Of a DNA stretch of 64,000 bases, positions 1 to 9,620 are shown piece after piece (within the stretch, counting starts at the first letter, position 1; the number at the start of each line of letters is the position of its first letter). This DNA is from Winogradskyella tangerina (GTDB taxonomy: Bacteria > Bacteroidota > Bacteroidia > Flavobacteriales > Flavobacteriaceae): contig NZ_QERF01000003.1 of assembly GCF_003260205.1 (NCBI RefSeq), positions 309,730 through 373,729 on the forward strand, in the 5' to 3' direction. A model generated the notes under the pieces. That model had not been told where the DNA came from and ran no database searches. It worked only from the letters and a program-made list of their open reading frames with translations. The translations under genes were made by a program, and so were the position numbers.

Positions 1-3000
1 CTAAAGCAACTTCAGAAAGTTGACGACAGCCTAAGAAACCATTTGCCGCTGCATCAGAATCTTCAACTCTGATGATTAAAGTTTCACCTGATGAGGTATA
101 AGGTGAAGCTACCGGATTGATTGCTTGGTTAGCATCAGCTGTATTGGTATAGTAAGTCACGGTAAAGCCGGCACCTAATCCAAGTGAAGCTGATAAAGCA
201 TCCAAATCAAAGTCTTCAACACCATCAGAACCAGGACCGTCACACACAGTTAAAGTCTGAGGTTCAATAGTACCAGGATCATTATAAAGATTTACAATAA
301 CAATCTGTGAAAATGCATCCGCACCGCACTGATTATCGAAAGCCTGAACTTGATAGTTGTTAGATTCTGTTACTGTAATAGATGGACCTGTCTCACCAGG
401 CATCACAAATCCGTCTTGATACCAAACAAATTCATCTGCGAATGGAGAATCCGTCTGAATAGTTACTGAATCGAAACCACAAACAGAAACTTCATCAACC
501 TCTGTTGGATCATTATTAGGATCGATAACTACTTCATCACTTATGATTTGAGCTTCAATTTCAGCAGTAATTTCACCACTATCTGTATCAGATATATTGG
601 TTTGCTCAATTGTAATTGTTCCAGGGTTACCATTAAAATTGGTTACCAGTAACATGTATATTTCACCTGCAACTGCATTATCAATAGTTAAGTTTTCTAC
701 CGAAGCTGCTGAGTAACTACAGTCTACAATATTTCCAAACGGATAGAAGTTAGGGTTAGTTGTATTATTAGGACATGTAGGACAGTCTTCAAATACAATA
801 TCCATACAAGCTTGTTCAACTGAAGTAAATGGTCCCCATAGTACAAAGTCTACATCTAAACCGTTACCGTTATCATCTTGCTGATTAATTTGAATCTCAA
901 TCGGACCAGATTCACCGATTTGAAGGATGTTCCAAACTGGGTTTGGAGCTGTACCTAAACAAGCTAAATCGTTTGGATCTGGAATACCAATAATATTTGG
1001 TGTAGTTAACGCACCACCTTCAGCACAGAAGTTCTCTGCGTTTTCACAGATAATGTTTGAAGGTGCTTCTCTGATACAAAGATCAAAACTCGAAGTTTCT
1101 GCATCTCCACCACCACTAAACACTCTAATAAAGTATGTATTACCTACAACAAGCTGTGGTGTAACACTAGCATCGTCATTAGAACAATATAATTCAGTTA
1201 GGCCGTCACAACTTCCTTCGTAAACTGCATGATCTATGTTGAATGTACCACCAGTGATATTAATTATTGATATAATTTGAACTTCGCTTAAAGCAGTAAA
1301 TTCAAACCAAACATCATCATCAGGGTTTCCGGTACAACTTCCATTTGGCACACCAGAAGGTGTAGCTGCTAGGATAGTTCCAGGAGTTACTTGATCACAA
1401 GAACCATCGTCATTCACTACCGCAGTTATAGCACCCTCACAATTATCATTTGCCGGAGGACAAGCCAATAACTGGATTGGCTGGCTATTGATGATACAGT
1501 TAGCGTCCTGATCGTTACTTACTGTAGCAATTACGTCAACGTTGAATGGGAAAGGCCCAATCTGATAAACACCTGTCGCTGTAACAGGAACTGTTGAAGC
1601 ATCTATATTATTTGAAATCGTCAATGATGTAGCATCACCAAGACTAGTAATATTTACATCTAATAAGAACTGATCACCATTATCACAATCATCAATTACT
1701 GTATATGTAGCTTGTGGGTTAATACACGTTGCACAAGATACCGTGTAGTTAATGCCCGCTGTAAGTCCTGTACTTCCACTAGCACAACTTACCGAACCAT
1801 CAGAGTTAATATACCATGAAATAGTGTCGCCAGTTGATTGGAAAGATAAGCCACCAATGTTACCCGCATTACCATAGTTTTGGTCAGCGGCTGCAAATCC
1901 TGGGAATGGTGTTCCATCAGAATCTATAACAACTAGTTCATCCCAGTTATTTTCAACATTACCAGAATTGAATACTAAGTTTAATGGCGTACCATCATTA
2001 CTTGTGAAAGTGAAAATAAGTGGGTTTGCAGCACCGCCATTTTCATAACAATAGTCTTGAGTCAGTGGACCATCATTTGTACAATCTAATACAAAGTTAG
2101 TTTGTGGTGTTGTTGTAAATGTAAATGGACCAGAAAAGTCTGAAGTATCACTACCACAAATCGCCTGAACGTAAAAGTCGTAACTTGTGTTTTGCGCTAA
2201 ACCACCTAAATTGAATGGATTGGTAGTAACGTTATTGATTACGGTTCCAGTACCTGGGGTAAATCCTGCTGGCCCCCATTCGATGTTCCATTCTGTAGCA
2301 GTACCGTTTTCATCCCAAGCTAGATCAGCAGAATTTTCCGTAAGGTTAATTGCATCTAAGTTAATTGGGAATGGACAAGTTGGCCCTTCTTCAATACAAA
2401 CGTCTGCAGTACCTGAAGCAGTGTCTCTCCAAATTACGGCTACATAAGTATTTCCTGGAGTTAATCCTCCGATGATTCCTGAGTTATCACCAGCGTCAAA
2501 AGCGTTATTTGTACATGCTGAAACAGGTGTTCCACCACAAGCATCATAAACCTCTAAACCGATATTATCTGCAGCACCGTCAAAATTGATAATTACAGAA
2601 CCAATGGCTGGTGCAGTAAAGCTTATGAAGTAACCAAAATTACCGAAAGCATCACAAGATGGGTTTTCATCATTAGCATCAATATCTCCACCATTAGCAA
2701 AATTGAATGTTACTGAATTAGTTCCGTCACAATCGGTTTCAACAGTCATTGGGAAAGCATTCGCACATGTTTCACCTGGCGTAGCTGTAATAAAGCTAGA
2801 AGGTCCTGCTAAGGTTGATGATGAAGACGCACAGTTTGTTAAAACATAGTAATCATATTCTGTACCGGCAGTTAAGCCTGTTAACATATAATTAGTAGCA
2901 GTTAAACCGTTTACCATTGTACCTGTTCCTGGAGTAAATCCTGCAGGTCCCCATTCTAAATCCCAAGTAACACCTGTTCCAGTGAGGTCATTCCATGAAA

Positions 3001-4237
3001 GATCGGCTGTTGTTTCTGTAATATTTTCAGCAATTAAAGAAGAGGCTGGCACACATTCTGGCGCTGCTGTTACATTTACTGTAAAGTCTGCAGTTACACC
3101 AAATGAACCATTAAAACATGGATTTGGAGTGGCCTGCCCGAAATCAGCAGATCCCATTCTCATGTTATAAACTCCAAGAGGAACATTTGGCATTACAAAT
3201 GATGCATCAAATGTTGTTGGGTTAGCGTTTGTAGTTTCACCTTGAAATACAAGCTCTGTAGCATTGTCATAAACAAGGTCGTTATTAAAATCGATCCAAA
3301 CATTTACATTGTATGTAAAGCCTGTTGCGAAAGTTATAATGAAATTAGCAGTTACTCCAGCTGCTAGGTCTACTGTTGGAGATGTAAAATCTTCAAATAC
3401 TACATCACCGGCAGAAGTAAAGTTTTCAGTTCCTAATTGTGCGTCTAAAATACCTTGTCCATCATTTGAAGATGGATTAGATACACAATAACCTGTTCTG
3501 AAGGTAAACGGACCAACCCAATCACTTGTGTCTCCACCACCACAATCTGCTTGGTAGTAAACAAAATAATCAGTCTCCGCTGTAAGACCTGAGAATGAAA
3601 CTGTTGGTGCGCCTGTTACATTTGAAGAACCTTCTTCTTCACCATTACCTGGTGTAAAGTCTGCGCCTCCGTTGTACTCTACATTCCATGCAGTTTCAGA
3701 GTCACCTGCTGTCCAAGATAGATCAACAGATGTTGTTGTCGCAGCGTCTGTCATCATTCCTAAAGGAACAACGCAAGTTGGACTTTCAAACAATGTAACT
3801 TCAATGTTTGCCCAATCAGCATCAGAACCACCAAAACTTTGATTTAGAACCAAGTCTATAAAACCATCTGTAGTAGGGTCGTATATACCAGCTAAAGTAC
3901 CTTCAAAAGTCAAAGTAGTTGCGCCACCTGTGTTAGCACCTCCTGTTGTAGGAGGATCAACTGTAACAGAACCTGCTGTAGTTGTAAAGGTTAAATCGGC
4001 TTCGGAAGACCAAGGGCCTCCGCCTCCGGCCGTCCAGTCTACTGAGACTGAGAATGAATCATAAGATCCAGTGGAGGATGCAGTAACGCCAGCAGAGTTG
4101 GCGACATCATTAAGGTTAATCGTAACGGGAGCACCTGCAGCAACGTTTGTAGGTCCAGTAACAGGACTAAAAACATACTGAGCATTCGCTGTTAAAATGA
4201 ACCCTAGCATGATTAGAAATAGAGTAATCTTTTTCAT
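1..4237 (-). CDS. Giant secreted FN3/GEVED-domain surface protein (C-terminus beyond window)
   Basis: The reading frame opens with ATG at 4237 and stays open to base 1 (1412 codons), so the protein is cut by the window edge. Residues 1-20 form a signal peptide ending NANAQ. Three fibronectin type III-like modules are recognisable by the repeated phrase GPAGFTPGTGT or a variant and by LSW/LAW strands. A GEVED-like module (VWIDFNNDLVYD) lies between the first two. Further cysteine-containing beta-sandwich modules follow, and near the edge there is a phrase (EPQTLTVCDG) common in flavobacterial T9SS type B cargo. Inference: a cell-surface adhesin exported by T9SS, with its sorting domain outside the window. 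Partners and ligand are unknown. Confidence 0.85.
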   Translation of the reverse strand, partial: MKKITLFLIMLGFILTANAQYVFSPVTGPTNVAAGAPVTINLNDVANSAGVTASSTGSYDSFSVSVDWTAGGGGPWSSEADLTFTTTAGSVTVDPPTTGGANTGGATTLTFEGTLAGIYDPTTDGFIDLVLNQSFGGSDADWANIEVTLFESPTCVVPLGMMTDAATTTSVDLSWTAGDSETAWNVEYNGGADFTPGNGEEEGSSNVTGAPTVSFSGLTAETDYFVYYQADCGGGDTSDWVGPFTFRTGYCVSNPSSNDGQGILDAQLGTENFTSAGDVVFEDFTSPTVDLAAGVTANFIITFATGFTYNVNVWIDFNNDLVYDNATELVFQGETTNANPTTFDASFVMPNVPLGVYNMRMGSADFGQATPNPCFNGSFGVTADFTVNVTAAPECVPASSLIAENITETTADLSWNDLTGTGVTWDLEWGPAGFTPGTGTMVNGLTATNYMLTGLTAGTEYDYYVLTNCASSSSTLAGPSSFITATPGETCANAFPMTVETDCDGTNSVTFNFANGGDIDANDENPSCDAFGNFGYFISFTAPAIGSVIINFDGAADNIGLEVYDACGGTPVSACTNNAFDAGDNSGIIGGLTPGNTYVAVIWRDTASGTADVCIEEGPTCPFPINLDAINLTENSADLAWDENGTATEWNIEWGPAGFTPGTGTVINNVTTNPFNLGGLAQNTSYDFYVQAICGSDTSDFSGPFTFTTTPQTNFVLDCTNDGPLTQDYCYENGGAANPLIFTFTSNDGTPLNLVFNSGNVENNWDELVVIDSDGTPFPGFAAADQNYGNAGNIGGLSFQSTGDTISWYINSDGSVSCASGSTGLTAGINYTVSCATCINPQATYTVIDDCDNGDQFLLDVNITSLGDATSLTISNNIDASTVPVTATGVYQIGPFPFNVDVIATVSNDQDANCIINSQPIQLLACPPANDNCEGAITAVVNDDGSCDQVTPGTILAATPSGVPNGSCTGNPDDDVWFEFTALSEVQIISIINITGGTFNIDHAVYEGSCDGLTELYCSNDDASVTPQLVVGNTYFIRVFSGGGDAETSSFDLCIREAPSNIICENAENFCAEGGALTTPNIIGIPDPNDLACLGTAPNPVWNILQIGESGPIEIQINQQDDNGNGLDVDFVLWGPFTSVEQACMDIVFEDCPTCPNNTTNPNFYPFGNIVDCSYSAASVENLTIDNAVAGEIYMLLVTNFNGNPGTITIEQTNISDTDSGEITAEIEAQIISDEVVIDPNNDPTEVDEVSVCGFDSVTIQTDSPFADEFVWYQDGFVMPGETGPSITVTESNNYQVQAFDNQCGADAFSQIVIVNLYNDPGTIEPQTLTVCDGPGSDGVEDFDLDALSASLGLGAGFTVTYYTNTADANQAINPVASPYTSSGETLIIRVEDSDAAANGFLGCRQLSEVAL

Positions 4238-4460
4238 TATTAATCGGTTTGTTAGAAATTATATATTCCTTTATAACACGCTGATTACAAAGGAATTGAA
4301 ATGTTAGTTAAGAACTTGTCTAAGATTAAGGGGTTTTTCTAAGTAAGAAGGCTTTGGTTAATAGCATTTTCACTAGAGACCCGAATATATAAAAAATGCC
4401 TATTAACAAGATGTTAACAATGTTATAATAGACCAACTACCGTATTAATCGACAAATGGA

Positions 4461-5414
4461 TTAGGATGTTTTGAGTTGTATGTAAACAGGGAAATGGTCA
4501 CTATATCCTCCTTTGTATTTTTTACCCACATATGTTCTGAAAGGTTGCCCTTTGTATTTACCGTGATACTGGGTTAAAAACCTGTCATTGAATACGTCTG
4601 CTTCATCGAAGGACAGTGAACTATTTGAGCTATCAAAAAAGTTAGTAGAAAATAAGATTTGATCGAATAAATTCCACTCAAAATCGTGATTGAGGCTTCC
4701 TTCGTCTTTGGACCAAACCGTTTTAAATGGATTAAACAAGTTGCCTTGCTTTTCAATAAGCTCTAAACTCTCGTCATTTGGGTTGTCGTTGAAGTCACCC
4801 ATAACAATAATTTTGGGTTGATCGTGTTCATTTTTTAAATTCTGAATAACTGAACTTACAACCCGAGCAGCCGCTAATCGCTTGAAATTTGTTTCTTCTT
4901 GTCCCGCTCGTCTAGAAGACCAATGATTAACAATAATATGAAGTAATTCTCCGTTCAGTTCTCCCTGAACCAAAAGGATATCTCTTGTATAATCCCGTTC
5001 TCCTGTTTCAGTTTGAAGATAAACCGAGAATGTTTCAGAATTGGTAACTTTAAAATGTTCGCTTTTATACAAAAGCGCAACATCTACACCGCGTTCATCG
5101 AGAGAATCGTAATGTACAAAACTGTACTTTTCATCAGCCAGATTTTCAGAATTTACAAGGTCTGATAATACTTTCTCATTTTCAACTTCTGCAAGACCAA
5201 CAATTACTGGTGCCTCTTGGTTGTTATCATTCCCTATTTTGGGGATCACAGTACCAATTTTACGCAATTTATTTTCATAGCGCTTATAAGTCCAGCGTTT
5301 GGCCGAAGTAGGTAAATAATCATCATCATTTGTTAGTGGGTCATTCTCAAGATCGAAAAGATTTTCAATATTATAAAAGGCAATGGTATGTGTAACGGAT
5401 GACGGCTTCTTCAT
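4461..5414 (-). CDS. Endonuclease/exonuclease/phosphatase (EEP) family protein, no signal peptide
   Basis: 317 residues with the EEP (DNase I-like) catalytic series: FYNIENLFD near the N-terminus, GLAEVEN with the metal-binding Glu, VNHWSSRR, GDFNDNP, and SDHFPV at the C-terminus with the catalytic Asp-His. The family hydrolyses phosphodiester or phosphomonoester bonds with Mg. The N-terminus (MKKPSSVTHTIAFYN) has no signal peptide or lipobox, so I infer a cytoplasmic protein. A clear paralogue with a signal peptide lies at 56029-57117. The gene is divergent from hflX and about 220 bp from the giant adhesin. The substrate (DNA, RNA, sugar or lipid phosphate) cannot be read from sequence. Confidence 0.85.
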   Translation of the reverse strand: MKKPSSVTHTIAFYNIENLFDLENDPLTNDDDYLPTSAKRWTYKRYENKLRKIGTVIPKIGNDNNQEAPVIVGLAEVENEKVLSDLVNSENLADEKYSFVHYDSLDERGVDVALLYKSEHFKVTNSETFSVYLQTETGERDYTRDILLVQGELNGELLHIIVNHWSSRRAGQEETNFKRLAAARVVSSVIQNLKNEHDQPKIIVMGDFNDNPNDESLELIEKQGNLFNPFKTVWSKDEGSLNHDFEWNLFDQILFSTNFFDSSNSSLSFDEADVFNDRFLTQYHGKYKGQPFRTYVGKKYKGGYSDHFPVYIQLKTS

Positions 5415-5463
5415 GGCAATAAATATAGGATATTTAAAGTGTATATAGAACAGCCCATTTGTT

Positions 5464-5471
5464 TAACTTTG
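5464..5471 (+). promoter_or_regulatory. Candidate -7 promoter element (TAACTTTG) for hflX
   Basis: TAACTTTG fits the Bacteroidota -7 consensus TAnnTTTG and lies 15 bp before the ATG at 5487. No good -33 TTTG was seen at the usual 19-20 bp spacing. Its position argues against an in-frame upstream ATG at 5439, which would precede the promoter. Confidence 0.45.
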
Positions 5472-5486
5472 CACTTTGAATTATTT

Positions 5487-6698
5487 ATGATAGAAAAAAA
5501 GGACATAGCTTTAGAAAAAGTTGTACTTATTGGTATAATCACACAAAATCAGGATGAAGATCAGTCTAAAGAATATTTAGATGAATTAGAATTTTTAACC
5601 TATACCGCTGGTGGTGAGGTAGTTAAAAGATATACTCAAAAAATGACCATGCCCAATCCTAAGACATTTATAGGTTCTGGGAAGATGGACGAAGTGCAAC
5701 AATTTGTGAAAGAGAATGAGGTAGGAACCGTAATTTTCGATGATGAATTGTCTCCCGCTCAGGAACGAAACATCAGTAAAATTCTGAATTGCAAAATTCT
5801 AGATAGAACTAATTTAATACTAGATATTTTCGCGCAGCGAGCTCAAACCAGTTACGCCAGAACACAGGTTGAACTTGCACAATGCGAATATTTACTTCCG
5901 AGACTAAAAGGAATGTGGACGCACCTTGAACGTCAAAAAGGTGGTATTGGAATGCGCGGACCGGGTGAAACCGAGATTGAAACTGACCGACGTATTGTGC
6001 GTGATAAAATTTCACTCTTAAAATCTAAGATCAAAGCCATAGATAAACAGATGGCTGTTCAGCGTGGAAACCGTGGTAAAATGGTTAGGGTAGCTCTTGT
6101 CGGGTATACCAATGTTGGGAAGTCTACCCTTATGAATGTTATAAGTAAAAGTGATGTTTTCGCAGAGAATAAATTATTTGCAACCCTAGATACTACGGTA
6201 AGAAAAGTAGTGATTGGGAATCTTCCTTTTTTGGTCAGTGATACTGTTGGGTTTATTAGAAAGTTACCAACGCAATTGGTAGAATCTTTCAAAAGTACAC
6301 TCGATGAGGTTAGAGAAGCAGACCTTTTGTTGCACGTTGTAGATATTTCACATTCAAATTTTGAAGAGCATATAGAATCAGTGAACCAGATTCTTGATGA
6401 AATTGATAGTAAGGATAAACCAACGATCATGGTTTTTAATAAAATTGATGCTTACAACCCTGAGCCTTATGACGAGGAAGATTTAATGACCGAACGCACC
6501 AAGGCCAATTACAGTATTGAAGATTGGAAACGTACATGGATGTCTAATGTGGGTGACAATGCCTTGTTTATTTCAGCTTTGAATCGGGATAATTTAGATG
6601 AATTCAGAAAGCGTGTGTACAAGGAGGTGCGAGAGATTCATATCACCAGATTTCCTTATAATCATTTTCTTTATCCTGATGTTGAAGATATTGCATAA
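5487..6698 (+). CDS. hflX: GTPase HflX
   Basis: 403 residues from ATG 5487. An in-frame ATG at 5439 would add 16 residues, but it lies upstream of the likely promoter and those residues do not look conserved. The N-terminal HflX domain carries the characteristic segment with GPGETEIETDRR. The G domain starts near residue 200 with GYTNVGKST (G1), followed by DTVGFIRKLP (G3) and NKID (G4). HflX binds ribosomes and is known to split stalled or stress-damaged 70S particles. It is a single gene, closed by a strong hairpin terminator and convergent with the DUF3078 gene. Confidence 0.95.
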   Translation: MIEKKDIALEKVVLIGIITQNQDEDQSKEYLDELEFLTYTAGGEVVKRYTQKMTMPNPKTFIGSGKMDEVQQFVKENEVGTVIFDDELSPAQERNISKILNCKILDRTNLILDIFAQRAQTSYARTQVELAQCEYLLPRLKGMWTHLERQKGGIGMRGPGETEIETDRRIVRDKISLLKSKIKAIDKQMAVQRGNRGKMVRVALVGYTNVGKSTLMNVISKSDVFAENKLFATLDTTVRKVVIGNLPFLVSDTVGFIRKLPTQLVESFKSTLDEVREADLLLHVVDISHSNFEEHIESVNQILDEIDSKDKPTIMVFNKIDAYNPEPYDEEDLMTERTKANYSIEDWKRTWMSNVGDNALFISALNRDNLDEFRKRVYKEVREIHITRFPYNHFLYPDVEDIA

Positions 6699-6728
6699 AA
6701 AAGGTTGGGTTTTGAGCCCAACCTTTTT
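6697..6728. terminator. Bidirectional rho-independent terminator, hflX / DUF3078
   Basis: GGTTGGG and CCCAACC form a stem around a 7-base loop, flanked by an A-run on the left and a T-run on the right. The hairpin can therefore end transcription from either of the two convergent genes. Confidence 0.85.
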
Positions 6729-6746
6729 AGTTTGATATAGTGTTTC

Positions 6747-7655
6747 TTAGAAACTATAGCTAACACCAACAGTGTAATAGCTTTGTATGTCGTTATCTGC
6801 ATCTTCTAAGGTTGTTCCCTGGAAGTTAGCAGCTTCTTGTCTGTTACTTCTAAGACCAAAATCAAATCCAACACCAATACCTTTCCAGAAGGTGTATGCG
6901 AATGAATTGATCCACGTCCAGTTAGATAGGTTACTATCCTCATAGCTTTGGAAAGCTGATAAATTCGTTTTGAAATTAACTTTTCCTAGTTGTCTTGTGT
7001 AGTCTGCAACGATCTTAGCACCAAATGATGAATCGAAAACCGTATCACCACTTGAGAATACAAAATTGTAGTTCGCAGGGTGAATCACAACCACTAAATC
7101 GGTAATTGGCGTCCAAGTAAAACCAACACCAAGGTCTAAATAACCAGGATCATTAAAGTTGTTAAGTATAGTTGTTCTGTACTCCGCCAAACCTGAAACG
7201 GCCCATTTATCATTCAAGCGTCTACCGTATAGAGATGTTAAGTTGAATACATCTGTAGTAGGCTCAAAAGAGTCACTGTCGTTAGGATTATCTTTATTGT
7301 CTAACTTGGTCCAGTTGAAATTGGTATTCAAGCTATTTCTCCAAAAGTATTTATCCTCAATTTTGTTAGCAAAGGCATTTACAGTGAAACCAATAGCACC
7401 CGATTGGTTGTTTGGTGCTCCTTGAGCGTACCACTTACTGAAGTTCGATAAGCTACCACCAATTGTACCAAAAGCACCAACTCTCCATCCTGGAAGAGCG
7501 TCGATTTGCGCTTGAATAGCATCGGCTTCGCCCTGAAATTTGTCGGCTTCAGCTTGTTTTTCTGCTTTCTGAGCTTCTAATTCTTCCTTTGTTTGAGAAT
7601 AACCAAAGGCTACAGCAAATATTAAAAGTGCTGATAAAAGTAATTTTCTGTTCAT
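6747..7655 (-). CDS. DUF3078-type outer-membrane beta-barrel protein
   Basis: 302 residues. A signal peptide (MNRKLLLSALLIFAVAFGYSQ) is followed by a short charged coiled-coil-like stretch (EELEAQKAEKQAEADKFQ, about residues 23-50). The rest is beta-strand rich with alternating aromatic residues and a C-terminal YTVGVSYSF ending in Phe, as is typical of outer-membrane barrels. The segment around SNFSKWYAQGAPNNQ resembles DUF3078 proteins of Bacteroidota, whose function is unknown. It is convergent with hflX and is transcribed from its own likely promoter. Family assignment is from memory of the pattern. Confidence 0.75.
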   Translation of the reverse strand: MNRKLLLSALLIFAVAFGYSQTKEELEAQKAEKQAEADKFQGEADAIQAQIDALPGWRVGAFGTIGGSLSNFSKWYAQGAPNNQSGAIGFTVNAFANKIEDKYFWRNSLNTNFNWTKLDNKDNPNDSDSFEPTTDVFNLTSLYGRRLNDKWAVSGLAEYRTTILNNFNDPGYLDLGVGFTWTPITDLVVVIHPANYNFVFSSGDTVFDSSFGAKIVADYTRQLGKVNFKTNLSAFQSYEDSNLSNWTWINSFAYTFWKGIGVGFDFGLRSNRQEAANFQGTTLEDADNDIQSYYTVGVSYSF

Positions 7656-7695
7656 GATTAATAATTTTTAATAAACCAAAGTTGTTATTTGTTTA

Positions 7696-7703
7696 CAAAT
7701 ATA
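7696..7703 (-). promoter_or_regulatory. Candidate -7 element (TATATTTG) for the DUF3078 gene
   Basis: CAAATATA on the plus strand reads TATATTTG on the minus strand and matches TAnnTTTG about 40 bp before the start codon. No clear -33 element was found; a TGACGTCA palindrome lies just upstream (7712-7719). Confidence 0.4.
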
Positions 7704-7784
7704 AGTTTTATTGACGTCAGCGGCAGAGATAATTCCTACCAAATCATCATTACTTAGACCTCATAACTTATTGAAGGTCACAAT

Positions 7785-8291
7785 TTATTTTCTTTTGAAA
7801 AGAGGAACAGAGGAGCAGGCTTCACCAAACATAATAGATTTAGCGTATGGTTGAAGCTTTTGAGAAAGTAATACCAGAGCATTCGGCGGTACAGGTTTAT
7901 GAGAACAACCCTTGATGATCACAGGTAGATCTTGGTAAACAGATGTGTCTAATTCTGAAATAATTGAAGCATAAAGGATAGATTCCAAATGCTCTAAAGA
8001 ACCCATTACCGTTAATTTAGAGATTCCTTGAAGTTGGGTTGCAATAAGCATATAGGCCCAATCAGGAACAATAGCATCTGTTGAGCAATGCAAAGCAACA
8101 TAAGCGTCTTTATAAGTAGACCAATCATGGGCAGCAACTGAAACCCTAAAGTCTTTTTCTCGAAGTACTAATCCTTCAAGTAGCCAGTCCTTAATGTCAA
8201 ATAAAACGCGTTGTCCTTCAGGATAGTAATCTTCGAGGTCAATGACCTTAAGTTTACTATTGGCAACTCTATTTACAATTTCTTCAGCCAT
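7785..8291 (-). CDS. DUF2480 family protein at the end of the suf operon
   Basis: 168 residues with no signal peptide. The sequence (DLEDYYPEGQRVLFDIKDWL near the N-terminus, a central CSTDAIVPDWAYML) matches my memory of DUF2480, a family found mainly in Bacteroidota and commonly linked to SUF genes. It starts one base after the DUF59 gene stops, so the two are co-transcribed and probably translationally coupled. The C-terminal half contains GCSHKPVPPNAL and GEACSSVP, giving conserved-looking cysteines that could serve Fe-S handling. That role is inference; no enzymatic function is established to my knowledge. Confidence 0.75.
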   Translation of the reverse strand: MAEEIVNRVANSKLKVIDLEDYYPEGQRVLFDIKDWLLEGLVLREKDFRVSVAAHDWSTYKDAYVALHCSTDAIVPDWAYMLIATQLQGISKLTVMGSLEHLESILYASIISELDTSVYQDLPVIIKGCSHKPVPPNALVLLSQKLQPYAKSIMFGEACSSVPLFKRK

Positions 8292-8292
8292 A

Positions 8293-8619
8293 TTAAAGCA
8301 TGCCTAATTCTAACTTTGCTTCTTCGCTCATTAGGTCTTGAGACCAAGGCGGATCAAAAGTAATTTCAACCTCAGCATCCTTTACCTCGTTAATAGACTT
8401 AACCTTTTCTTCAACTTCGAGAGGTAAGGTTTCGGCCACAGGGCAATTTGGTGACGTTAAGGTCATTAAGATCTTTACATCGTAGTCTTCATTCACCAAT
8501 ACGTCGTAAATTAGTCCTAATTCGTAGATGTCCACAGGAATTTCAGGATCATAAATAGTCTTTAAAACTCTTACGATCTTATCTCCCAAAACAGTAGTAT
8601 CTATAGTTGCTTCACTCAT
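8293..8619 (-). CDS. DUF59/MIP18-type Fe-S assembly protein (SufT-like)
   Basis: 108 residues, a single MIP18/DUF59 domain. The diagnostic features are YDPEIPVDIYELGLIYD (residues about 22-38) and TSPNCPVAETLP with the conserved Cys. Members of this family (SufT, PaaD, the eukaryotic MIP18) help mature Fe-S proteins. It sits between sufE and DUF2480 with 1-base gaps, as in many Bacteroidota suf operons, which supports a cytoplasmic Fe-S targeting or maturation role. Confidence 0.88.
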   Translation of the reverse strand: MSEATIDTTVLGDKIVRVLKTIYDPEIPVDIYELGLIYDVLVNEDYDVKILMTLTSPNCPVAETLPLEVEEKVKSINEVKDAEVEITFDPPWSQDLMSEEAKLELGML

Positions 8620-8620
8620 T

Positions 8621-9043
8621 TTAATTCAATTGTGTTTGGTATGCTATTGCATACATTTTTAATTGCTTTATCATACTTACCAGTCCATTGGCTCTGGTAG
8701 GAGATAAGTGCTCTTTTAAGCCGATTTTGTCAATAAAATCGGTATCGGCTTCAATAATATCTTTTGGGTGTTGATTTGAAAACACTCTGATCAAGATGGC
8801 AATAATCCCTTTGGTAATAATAGCATCACTATCAGCGGTGAAATTCACCTTGTCGTCCTCCATATTGGCATGTACCCAAACTTTGCTTTGGCAGCCTTTT
8901 ATGATATGATCTTCAGTTTTGAATTGTTCATCGATAAGTGGAAGCGTTTTTCCTAGATCTATCATGTATTGATAGCGTTCTTCCCAATCGTCAAACATTG
9001 AAAACTCGTCGATTATTTCATTTTGAATTTCTACTATTGTCAT
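8621..9043 (-). CDS. sufE: SufE sulfur acceptor
   Basis: 140 residues matching SufE. IIKGCQSKVWVH holds the sulfur-accepting Cys51, and the C-terminal part has the usual LSPTRANGL segment. SufE takes persulfide sulfur from the SufS cysteine desulfurase and stimulates it, passing sulfur to the SufBCD scaffold. It lies in the suf operon downstream of sufS, separated from it by a small lipoprotein gene, and is followed after one base by the DUF59 gene. Confidence 0.93.
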   Translation of the reverse strand: MTIVEIQNEIIDEFSMFDDWEERYQYMIDLGKTLPLIDEQFKTEDHIIKGCQSKVWVHANMEDDKVNFTADSDAIITKGIIAILIRVFSNQHPKDIIEADTDFIDKIGLKEHLSPTRANGLVSMIKQLKMYAIAYQTQLN

Positions 9044-9088
9044 CAGCCCTTAATTGCAATTATTATTCGTTGCAAAGATACGTCATCC

Positions 9089-9568
9089 CTATGGTTTGTC
9101 AAACATGGTTTTGATAGATAAAATCTTTTCAACTATATCTGAAATCATCTTTGGAGGCTTACCATGATCGAAGGTAGGTGTCATAAATTCCTCATCACCA
9201 GTATTCACTTTCAAAAATGCTGCCGGTGCGGCATCATATTGATGTGTTTTTGAAGGAGGTTTAAGGTTAGGCAGCTCCTTTATATCGATTTCGCTCAATA
9301 AAGTTTGTAAAGCTTGTTTTTCTTCCGAAGGAATAGCAAAAGTCTTGAAATCCTTCAAGTTATAATCATTCGTATATGAGATTGAATCTCCAACAATTTC
9401 AATCACTTGAAAGAACCCTCTGGTTGAAGCTCTATACGATACTTTCATATCTTTTTGAGTCATTCTCATTTCTGACTGCTCTGGTGCTACGGCGTTGGAA
9501 GTCTCGGTTTTATTATTGCAATCCTTAACCGAAACCAACATTATTAAAAAGCATACAATTAGTTTCAT
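9089..9568 (-). CDS. Small predicted lipoprotein inside the suf operon
   Basis: 159 residues. The N-terminus is a short hydrophobic segment followed by VSVKDC, an imperfect lipobox, so export and lipidation at Cys17 are likely but not certain. The remainder contains FFQVIEIVGDSISYTNDY and PPSKTHQYDAAPAAFLKV. I do not recognise a domain. It lies between sufS and sufE, 45-55 bp from each neighbour and in the same direction, so it is probably co-transcribed. An exported protein among cytoplasmic Fe-S genes is unexpected; see findings. Confidence 0.7.
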   Translation of the reverse strand: MKLIVCFLIMLVSVKDCNNKTETSNAVAPEQSEMRMTQKDMKVSYRASTRGFFQVIEIVGDSISYTNDYNLKDFKTFAIPSEEKQALQTLLSEIDIKELPNLKPPSKTHQYDAAPAAFLKVNTGDEEFMTPTFDHGKPPKMISDIVEKILSIKTMFDKP

Positions 9569-9620
9569 AATACCATACTTTAAGTTGATACTAGTAATGA
9601 TACAAAAAAGAAGCCAAAGT

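Noticed and set aside
927..3491. Plus-strand open frames of 60-98 codons (927-1223, 2187-2447, 2982-3170, 3309-3491)
   Set aside because: They lie wholly opposite the long minus-strand FN3 protein, have no family likeness and no upstream signals. The minus-strand frame is continuous and carries recognisable domains.
5439..5486. Upstream ATG at 5439 for hflX
   Set aside because: It precedes the TAACTTTG promoter-like box, and the added residues have no likeness to HflX N-termini.
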